Origin: Magnetococcales bacterium
GTDB lineage: Bacteria > Pseudomonadota > Magnetococcia > Magnetococcales > JADFYX01
Assembly: GCA_015232795.1 (NCBI GenBank)
Contig: JADFYX010000050.1
Location: forward strand, 1 to 11,867
Direction of reading: 5' to 3'
DNA length: 11,867 nucleotides
In this document: in pieces, positions 6,869-11,867 of the stretch
How the letters are laid out: every line of letters starts with the position of its first letter
Numbering within the stretch: the first letter of the stretch is position 1
Made by a program: the position numbers and the translations under genes
Notes under the pieces: generated by a model
The model's database searches: none
Told to the model about the DNA's origin: nothing
Seen by the model: only the letters and a program-made list of their open reading frames with translations

Positions 6869-8083
6869 TTACAGACTTTTTGGCAGTGGTAAGGGCTTTT
6901 CAATTTTAAAAGCCGTCACAATAAATAACATCACAAAATAGCCGAAATAGACGGCTGTTCCGGTGCGCCCAAGAATAATAAGTGGTAGTGCGCCATCAAA
7001 TGCAGTTGCGTCTGATGGGTTATATCCAATCCAGCCCAACATAATAGCGTTGGCAACAAATATCCAGAATAGAGACCTGCTAAGTGGACGATAGCGGAAA
7101 GAGCGCACTGGAGAGCGGTCCAAAAATGGTAGGACGAACAAAATACATATAGCCCCAACCATTGCAATGACACCAGCTAGCTTACTGAATGAGCCCAAAA
7201 AGTCGATTGAACGTAAAATTGCATAGAACGGGAGGAAGTACCATTCAGGAACAATATGGGCTGGGGTCTGCATTGGGTTGGCAGGTATATAATTGTCTGG
7301 CTCCAAAAACGCGTTGGGAGCAAAAAATACAAACCAGCAGTAAATTATAAGCAGAACACCAACTCCATAAAGATCTTTAACGGTAAAGTATGGATGGAAC
7401 GGTAGGGTATCTTTCTCCTCGTCCACAATATCAATACCATCAGGATTGTTGGAATGTACCGCATGCAGTGCCCACATATGAACAATCACAAAAGCGAATA
7501 TGACCAACGGTAAGAGAAAATGGAGAACATAGAAACGATTAAGAGTGGCATCGCCAACTGAAAAACCACCCCAAACCCAAACTACCAGATCTTCACCAAC
7601 TACCGGAACCGCGGTAATCAAGTTGGTGATAACAGCAGCACCCCAATAGGACATTTGACCCCAAGGTAGAACATAACCCAAAAAGCCTGTACCCATCATC
7701 AAGAAAAATATTATAACTCCGATCCACCAGAGAATCTCCCGAGGAGCGCGGTATGAACCATAATACATACCCCTTAGTATATGAACATAGATAATGATAA
7801 AGAAAAATGTTGCACCGTTGGCGTGGAGATAACGCAGTAGCCAGCCGTAGTTCACATCACGCATGATGTGCTCAACAATATCAAATGCCTGTTGGGCATC
7901 CGGTTTATAATGCATCGCCAAAAACAAACCAGTGGCAATCATGACAATCAACATGAACAGAGCTAGGGAGCCGAAGTTCCACCAGTAGTTCAAGTTTTTT
8001 GGGGTAGGATATTCCGTTGCCTGACTTTTTATCATGTCAGATATCGGAAGACGGGCATCAACCCATTCCATTAATTTAGACAC
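6869..8083 (-). CDS. petB: Cytochrome b, bc1 complex diheme subunit (full-length, unsplit)
   Basis: This integral membrane subunit of the bc1 complex holds hemes bL and bH and forms the quinol-oxidation (Qo) and quinone-reduction (Qi) sites. It has 404 aa with about eight membrane helices. The four heme ligands are H87 and H101 in helix B, and H188 and H202 in helix D, at 14-residue spacing as in bc1 rather than b6f. The Qo-site PEWY motif is at 279-282, and GTGFLGYVLPWGQMSYW (131-147) is the conserved helix C/cd1 region. It is unsplit, unlike b6/subunit IV of cyanobacteria. The start is GTG (8081-8083), clearly set by a perfect AGGAGG (8091-8096) seven bases upstream. A TTG/ATG further in would lack this site. 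It lies 63 nt after petA and 14 nt before petC. Confidence 0.97.
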   Translation of the reverse strand: MSKLMEWVDARLPISDMIKSQATEYPTPKNLNYWWNFGSLALFMLIVMIATGLFLAMHYKPDAQQAFDIVEHIMRDVNYGWLLRYLHANGATFFFIIIYVHILRGMYYGSYRAPREILWWIGVIIFFLMMGTGFLGYVLPWGQMSYWGAAVITNLITAVPVVGEDLVVWVWGGFSVGDATLNRFYVLHFLLPLVIFAFVIVHMWALHAVHSNNPDGIDIVDEEKDTLPFHPYFTVKDLYGVGVLLIIYCWFVFFAPNAFLEPDNYIPANPMQTPAHIVPEWYFLPFYAILRSIDFLGSFSKLAGVIAMVGAICILFVLPFLDRSPVRSFRYRPLSRSLFWIFVANAIMLGWIGYNPSDATAFDGALPLIILGRTGTAVYFGYFVMLFIVTAFKIEKPLPLPKSL

Positions 8084-8146
8084 TTTATTTCCTCCTACTC
8101 ATCAATTAAATAATAGATGAAGTGTTTCATGTAAGTTGATTTCCAA

Positions 8147-8671
8147 CTATACTGGCTTACCGATTACAACAGTGTGGTCGTCTTTAAAAGCATAGTACGG
8201 CACTGGCAGGTTTTTCGGTGCTGGTCCCTTACGGATACGACCTGAAGTATCATAATGAGAGCCGTGGCAAGGGCAGAGGAAACCACCAAAATCTCCAGTG
8301 CCAATTGGTTGGGGAACACAGCCGAGATGAGTACAGAGTGCCAAAAGAACCAAATATTGTTCTTTTTGTACCCGGTCCTTATCCAGTGCTGGATCTGGCA
8401 AACTGCCAGAATCGGCCTCTTTAGCTTGGGCAATCTGTTCCGCGGATCGGTGTACGATGAAAATTGGTTTCCCTTGCCAAGGAATTGTAATCATCTGTCC
8501 TTCAGCTAACGCACTTAGATCTGCTTCAGTTGTTGCTTGGGCTAGGACATCCGCTGTGGGACTCCATGACCTGATGAAAGGCCATGCTGCTGCTGCGGTA
8601 CCTGCAACACCAACGGCCCCTGTTGCCAGGATGAGAAAATCCCGGCGATTCTCTTCTGCCTCAATAACCAT
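8147..8671 (-). CDS. petA: Rieske iron-sulfur protein, bc1 complex
   Basis: This [2Fe-2S] subunit of the bc1 complex takes the first electron from quinol at the Qo site and hands it to cytochrome c1. From the start I choose (ATG at 8669-8671) it has 174 aa. An N-terminal twin-arginine-like NRRDFL precedes a hydrophobic span (about 13-33), giving a Tat-exported, uncleaved anchor. The cluster ligands are C113 and H115 in CTHLGC and C133 and H136 in CPCHGSHYD; C118 and C135 form the stabilising disulfide. SPTADVLA and GRIRKGPAP are also family hallmarks. An upstream in-frame ATG at 8720-8722 would add 17 residues. I reject it because it has no ribosome binding site and the family begins close to the NRRDFL motif, whereas 8671 has GGAGGG (8683-8688) 11 bases upstream. 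It is the first gene of petABC. Confidence 0.95.
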   Translation of the reverse strand: MVIEAEENRRDFLILATGAVGVAGTAAAAWPFIRSWSPTADVLAQATTEADLSALAEGQMITIPWQGKPIFIVHRSAEQIAQAKEADSGSLPDPALDKDRVQKEQYLVLLALCTHLGCVPQPIGTGDFGGFLCPCHGSHYDTSGRIRKGPAPKNLPVPYYAFKDDHTVVIGKPV

Positions 8672-8732
8672 AAAGTCTCTTGCCCTCCAGTGAGGTAGCG
8701 GGGAAGCTACAAATGAAAACATTTTTGTACAC

Positions 8733-8799
8733 GATTCTTAATGAATAAGAAGGGTGACACCAATATTAAACGACGGTACATCTGACGATTTTAAGAATC
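8733..8799. repeat. Inverted repeat GATTCTTAA ... TTAAGAATC in the petA leader
   Basis: The arms at 8733-8741 and 8791-8799 are perfectly complementary over 9 bp and separated by 49 bp, 60-130 bp upstream of the petA start. They could be paired operator sites or the base of a long leader stem. The repeat is seen directly; its function is unknown. Confidence 0.4.
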
Positions 8800-8953
8800 C
8801 ATACTGTGTATAAAACTTAAACCTGAACCTATATTTAATGGTAGCTATCGTGATAATTTTGCAAATGTCATAATTACCAAAATAGGCAATTAATTATAAG
8901 AACACTCTAATATTCCAAATTTACCACTGCTGAGTCAAGCCTATTTCCGCCAA

Positions 8954-9016
8954 AAGGTTAAAATAAACTCTAAAAAAGGTCAAAATTCACAGTAACGAAA
9001 GTTTAAGGTTAAAAAT
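8954..9016 (+). repeat. Three direct repeats AAGGTYAAAAT upstream of trmL
   Basis: AAGGTTAAAAT (8954-8964), AAGGTCAAAAT (8976-8986) and AAGGTTAAAAAT (9005-9016) recur on the same strand at 22 and 29 bp spacing. The last copy supplies the AAGG ribosome binding site for trmL. They might be regulator half-sites or AT-rich coincidence. Confidence 0.35.
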
Positions 9017-9018
9017 TG

Positions 9019-9489
9019 ATGTTTCATGTGCTGCTTTATCAACCAGAAATTCCTCCAAATACTGGAACCATTATCCGTCTGTGTGCTGCTAGCAACACTC
9101 GCTTGCACTTGATCGGTCCCCTTGGGTTTCGTCTTGATGCTGCTGCTGTTAGAAGAGCAGGGATGGACTATCGGGAGTTGGCGGATGTGCAGCGTTGGGC
9201 AGATTGGTCGGCCTACACAGATGAGAGTTTGGACAACAGCCGGACATTTGTAATTTCAACCCATGGCAAACAGCTATATACTCAGCCAGATTTTCGCCTT
9301 GGGGATAGGTTTTTGTTTGGCTCAGAGGGAGCAGGTCTGCCAAAAGCAATTATGAAATCCCATGGTGACAGGGTTCTGCGTATCCCTATGGCTCCCTCTG
9401 CCAGAAGCCTCAATCTGGCAGTCAGTGTCAGCATAGTTCTTTATGAAGGGTTGCGACAAGTCGGTTTTGCCCCTGAGGATATGCACTAA
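9019..9489 (+). CDS. trmL: tRNA (cytidine/uridine-34 2'-O)-methyltransferase, TrmL-type SPOUT enzyme
   Basis: It methylates the ribose 2'-OH of the wobble nucleotide of certain leucine tRNAs using S-adenosylmethionine, by analogy to E. coli TrmL. At 156 aa it is a minimal SPOUT protein, with no extra RNA-binding domain. Motifs are EIPPNTGTIIRLCAAS near the start, RRAGMDY, FGSEGAGLP (motif 2, usually FGPExxGLP) and the trefoil-knot motif 3 IPMAPSARSLNLAVSVSIVLYE. I start at the ATG at 9019 because TrmL proteins begin with M-[FL]-H/N. A TTG one codon upstream (9016) is possible but less likely. AAGG (9005-9008) is the ribosome binding site. The neighbour order trmL-divergent-petABC recurs in alphaproteobacteria as I recall it. 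Confidence 0.93.
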   Translation: MFHVLLYQPEIPPNTGTIIRLCAASNTRLHLIGPLGFRLDAAAVRRAGMDYRELADVQRWADWSAYTDESLDNSRTFVISTHGKQLYTQPDFRLGDRFLFGSEGAGLPKAIMKSHGDRVLRIPMAPSARSLNLAVSVSIVLYEGLRQVGFAPEDMH

Positions 9490-9550
9490 AGAAATTTTTG
9501 ATTGTATAGATAATAATTTTGTTTTTGCTACAATTAGTAGGAGAAATATT

Positions 9551-10078
9551 ATGGAAAAAGTAGAAATTATTGTTGGAGATATAACAACTTTGAAGGTGGA
9601 TGCCATTATTAACGCTGCTAATTCATCTCTCATGGGCGGTGGTGGGGTAGATGGTGCAATACATAACAGAGGCGGTCCTGCTATTTTGCAAGCCTGTAAA
9701 GAGATTAGAAAAGAGTCTTACCCTCAAGGACTACCAGTGGGAAAGGCTGTTATCACTCAAGGGGGAGAGCTTCTTGCCACATATGTAATTCATACCGTTG
9801 GGCCAATTTACAGCAATGATCCCAAACCAGAAGCCCACCTAAAAAATTGTTATGAAAACTGCCTTGAACTTGCCAAAAAAAACAAAATAACCAGCATTGC
9901 GTTTCCTGGCATAAGCACTGGTGTTTATGGCTTTCCCAAAGAGAGTGCCGCCACCATTGCTCTGACAACCATAAACAGCTTTTTAAAAAATTCACCAGGA
10001 TCTGTTGAGAAGGTCGTTCTTTGTGCCTTCTCCAAAAAAGATCAAGAGATATTACAGCGAGCACAGAACAAACTTTAA
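9551..10078 (+). CDS. Macro-domain ADP-ribose-binding hydrolase (YmdB/MacroD-like, O-acetyl-ADP-ribose deacetylase)
   Basis: This is a single macro domain of 175 aa, nearly the length of E. coli YmdB. It likely hydrolyses O-acetyl-ADP-ribose or removes mono-ADP-ribose from acidic side chains. Visible motifs are GDIT (9-12), DAIINAAN (17-24), the substrate loop GGGGVDGAI (29-37) with the catalytic-type aspartate D34, and the phosphate loop GISTGVYGFP (120-129). The ATG at 9551 is set by a strong AGGAG (9539-9543), seven bases upstream. The open frame continues upstream into trmL (to 9443), but that part lacks family similarity and a ribosome binding site. It follows trmL by 61 nt on the same strand and may be co-transcribed. 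It ends 1 nt before the stop codon of the convergent lipoprotein gene. The domain is certain; the in vivo substrate is not. Confidence 0.93.
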   Translation: MEKVEIIVGDITTLKVDAIINAANSSLMGGGGVDGAIHNRGGPAILQACKEIRKESYPQGLPVGKAVITQGGELLATYVIHTVGPIYSNDPKPEAHLKNCYENCLELAKKNKITSIAFPGISTGVYGFPKESAATIALTTINSFLKNSPGSVEKVVLCAFSKKDQEILQRAQNKL

Positions 10079-10079
10079 C

Positions 10080-11606
10080 CTATATTGACTTAACCAGATC
10101 ACCAAGACTTTGGGTCTCTTTATCCCTTGACCTGAAAAATTTTTGGTCACTATCGTTGCCCCATTCGATACTCACAGGTTCTTGGGCTGAAGTCACAAAA
10201 ATATTTGCATACTCCATCTCTCCTGCATAGAGGATTTTTATCTGTGACAAGAAAACTCCGCTATCCAGTAGACGATTGATATTCTGGACAAAACTGTTCT
10301 TATGAACTGCAATCAACACAATTTTAATATCCCGTAATTGTGCTTTAGTAACATCAAATTTGTTAATGTTATCTAGCATCTCACCTAGTAGATCAAATGA
10401 ATTAGCTTGAATATCCTCGCCTCGTACCCAATAGCCAAATTTTGCTAATGTTTTGTTGGCAGAAGAGAAGTAGGCACTATCAAGAGGGGAGATGTGGCCG
10501 AGGTAGGAGAAATGATCTGGGTATGTGATTACCACACCTGTACAGGTGGCTACACCTTTGGTCCATAACTGCCGTCCATCTTTTCCTTTGGCATATTCAT
10601 TAATATCTACTCTAACAGCATTGCTATTGATGTGAGAGACCTTGTTGGGCATAATTTGCCCCGGAGTCAGTTTTTTAAAAACCTTTTCCATGTAATATTC
10701 CGGGTTCTCTCTAAACTGGTTTGTGATGACCTCATCCTCATCCATCTCAACGATCAATATCCAGGAGACTCCCTGGAATTCCAACTTTTCAAAGGAGCTG
10801 AATACCCTGATTTTCCGGTAGTCATCGAGAAGCAAGTTACCAATTCCTCTGTCGATAGCCGTGGTTGTTGCTAAGGTATCGACGGGAAGTTTGAAAATTG
10901 TATCCTGACCAAGCAGTCTGGATTGGGTCAACATTAATTTTTTGTTATTCGTCAGGTACGCTTCACCAGTACGTCCAAGGCCATCATGTTTTGTCATCAC
11001 GTTGTTGATAGTATTGATGGGAAGCTGAAACGCTATCCAGCCAAGCTCTTTAGTGCCAGATTTGATAGGGGTTATGAAGAATGAGGCGGGTTCTGCTGAA
11101 GGAATATAATAATCATAATCAACAAACCTTGGCACTGGGGTCTCGCGTAAAGCATATGCTAGTTTTGTTGCCGAAAGTGGGCCGCTAAATAGATTCGAGT
11201 GAAAATCAGACTCCATTCTAATCGAATGAAAGACATATCCGCTCTTTTTGATTAAGAGAATATCATAGAACTCTCCATATTGACTGACAAAGTGTAAATC
11301 CAGACCATCTAGAGTCTTACGAAGAACAGAATTGTCTGGCTTTATAAATCCACTTGTATCACCAAGTAGCTGAAAGGCTGCCAATAGCACAGAATCCTTT
11401 TCGGCATGATGTACCTTAACCAGCAAAGACTCCAAGCGGTTTAAAATAATTTCTTTTTTATGGGTTCTTATTTGTTCAAGATGGTCAAAGGTGTTGGTTT
11501 TAACGATATTCCATGACGATCCTGAACAGCCAGTTAAAACAAAACCAACAGTTAACTGAATATAAATCAGGAAAAGCATGTGAATAGTTAAGCGAGGAAT
11601 CTTCAT
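10080..11606 (-). CDS. Predicted lipoprotein: double Cache sensor domain fused to a divergent CheD-like domain
   Basis: From the ATG at 11604-11606 the protein has 508 aa. Residues 1-27 are a lipoprotein signal: basic n-region, hydrophobic core, and lipobox LTGC with C27 as the lipidated cysteine, followed by serine. Residues about 40-295 resemble the double Cache (dCache) domain of chemoreceptors: YDILLIKKSGYVFHS, ESDFHSNL, PASFFITPI, LGWIAFQLPI, GLGRTGEAYL and WILIVEMDEDE occur in family order. Residues about 326-481 resemble CheD, the chemoreceptor glutamine deamidase: VDINEYAKGKDGRQLWTKGVATC, then YLGHISPLD. This places T349, C355 and H371 where CheD has its Thr, Cys and His. No second membrane span follows the Cache domain, so both domains should be extracytoplasmic. 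AAGG (11612-11615) is the ribosome binding site; an upstream TTG (11663) would spoil the signal peptide. Lipoprotein and Cache calls are good; CheD-like is an inference from motif spacing. Confidence 0.8.
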   Translation of the reverse strand: MKIPRLTIHMLFLIYIQLTVGFVLTGCSGSSWNIVKTNTFDHLEQIRTHKKEIILNRLESLLVKVHHAEKDSVLLAAFQLLGDTSGFIKPDNSVLRKTLDGLDLHFVSQYGEFYDILLIKKSGYVFHSIRMESDFHSNLFSGPLSATKLAYALRETPVPRFVDYDYYIPSAEPASFFITPIKSGTKELGWIAFQLPINTINNVMTKHDGLGRTGEAYLTNNKKLMLTQSRLLGQDTIFKLPVDTLATTTAIDRGIGNLLLDDYRKIRVFSSFEKLEFQGVSWILIVEMDEDEVITNQFRENPEYYMEKVFKKLTPGQIMPNKVSHINSNAVRVDINEYAKGKDGRQLWTKGVATCTGVVITYPDHFSYLGHISPLDSAYFSSANKTLAKFGYWVRGEDIQANSFDLLGEMLDNINKFDVTKAQLRDIKIVLIAVHKNSFVQNINRLLDSGVFLSQIKILYAGEMEYANIFVTSAQEPVSIEWGNDSDQKFFRSRDKETQSLGDLVKSI

Positions 11607-11867
11607 AAAAACCTTGCGAGACCGAATGTTTACTGCAATAGATCTGTGAAATATATATCCCAAGAACTCACTTACTTAGGAGTTCTGGAGATACTTATTT
11701 ATCTATCTGGGAACTCACCATTCATATTATCCTAGATTCGGCAGTTGTTCGCACATCACTGGCACAACCTCTTGATTTACCAGGAAAACCAAAAAAAGTC
11801 TCATCACCAACAAGGTGACTTCGATTTTTTCTGATTCACCTGATAAACCAATATGTTGCACCATTAA
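11607..11867. other. Right-edge intergenic region with inverted repeats
   Basis: About 260 bp upstream of the lipoprotein gene with no gene I can support. AGAACTC (11663-11669) and GAGTTCT (11680-11686) form a 7-bp stem with a 10-nt loop. GAACTCAC recurs directly at 11664 and 11711. A reverse open frame of 45 codons (11727-11864, starting MVQHIGLSGES) has no recognisable similarity. It could be the tail of a gene beyond the window. Confidence 0.4.

Larger units (their letters stand above)
8672..9018. other. Divergent intergenic region between petA and trmL
   Basis: About 350 bp that should hold the promoters of petABC (leftward) and trmL (rightward). It is AT-rich with no supported gene. Two structures stand out: a 9-bp inverted repeat in the petA leader (8733-8741 with 8791-8799) and three copies of AAGGTYAAAAT before trmL (8954, 8976, 9005). 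I could not choose a convincing -35/-10 pair for either direction. Confidence 0.6.

Noticed and set aside
8164..8693. Open frames on both strands inside petA
   Set aside because: They overlap the Rieske coding region entirely and have no protein-family features.
8672..8722. 17-residue N-terminal extension of the Rieske protein (ATG at 8720-8722)
   Set aside because: There is no Shine-Dalgarno and it pushes the NRRDFL motif away from the N-terminus, unlike the family.
9443..9550. 36-residue N-terminal extension of the macro-domain frame overlapping trmL
   Set aside because: It has no ribosome binding site and no family similarity. The ATG at 9551 has AGGAG at ideal spacing and gives the normal length.
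11607..11663. 19-residue N-terminal extension of the lipoprotein from a TTG at 11663
   Set aside because: The signal peptide reads properly only from the ATG at 11606, which has its own AAGG. The longer form would bury the n-region.
11727..11864. Reverse 45-codon open frame at the right edge
   Set aside because: No recognisable family, and no visible start context because the window ends. It could be a gene tail, but cannot be supported. Another frame reads DETFFGFPGKSRG and briefly suggested a transposase remnant, but no diagnostic motif was found.
1..11867. CRISPR arrays, tRNA/rRNA genes, integrases, transposases or toxin-antitoxin pairs
   Set aside because: No repeat-spacer pattern, cloverleaf or diagnostic protein motif was seen anywhere in the window.

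Overview
The window looks like an AT-rich proteobacterial chromosome segment. The respiratory and housekeeping genes are alphaproteobacterial in style: a petA-petB-petC (fbcFBC) bc1 operon divergent from a TrmL-type tRNA methyltransferase, a plant/alphaproteobacterial-type glutamate-cysteine ligase, a DnaQ epsilon subunit and an arginine-pathway ArgB. The exact lineage cannot be fixed from sequence alone. An alphaproteobacterium or a deep relative such as the Magnetococcia would fit. Nothing indicates a phage, plasmid, CRISPR array, tRNA or rRNA.

Layout from left to right. An AT-rich leader (1-238) carries a perfect 20-bp palindrome and precedes a forward LysR-type regulator. It converges on a reverse gshA-dnaQ pair, with gshA upstream. 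A divergent intergenic region (3353-3528) separates gshA from a forward voltage-sensor potassium channel with RCK domains. The channel gene converges on reverse argB with only 2 nt between stop codons. A strong symmetric terminator at 5988-6029 lies between argB and the end of the reverse petABC operon and overlaps the petC stop codon. A long divergent AT-rich region (8672-9018) separates petA from forward trmL, which is followed by a macro-domain ADP-ribose hydrolase. That gene converges, 1 nt apart, on the last gene, a reverse predicted lipoprotein. About 260 bp at the right edge hold inverted repeats and no confident gene.

How the genes work together. petABC encodes the three catalytic subunits of the cytochrome bc1 complex, so the cell respires (or runs cyclic electron flow) through quinol and a c-type cytochrome. 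gshA starts glutathione synthesis, argB is the second arginine step, and dnaQ proofreads replication. trmL and the macro-domain gene may be co-transcribed.

The most unusual object is the protein at 10080-11606. It combines a lipobox signal peptide, a chemoreceptor-like double Cache sensor, and a C-terminal domain that resembles the chemoreceptor deamidase CheD, with Thr, Cys and His in the expected places and no second membrane span. If the reading is right, it is a periplasmic lipoprotein carrying a CheD-like thiol enzyme, whereas CheD is normally cytoplasmic.
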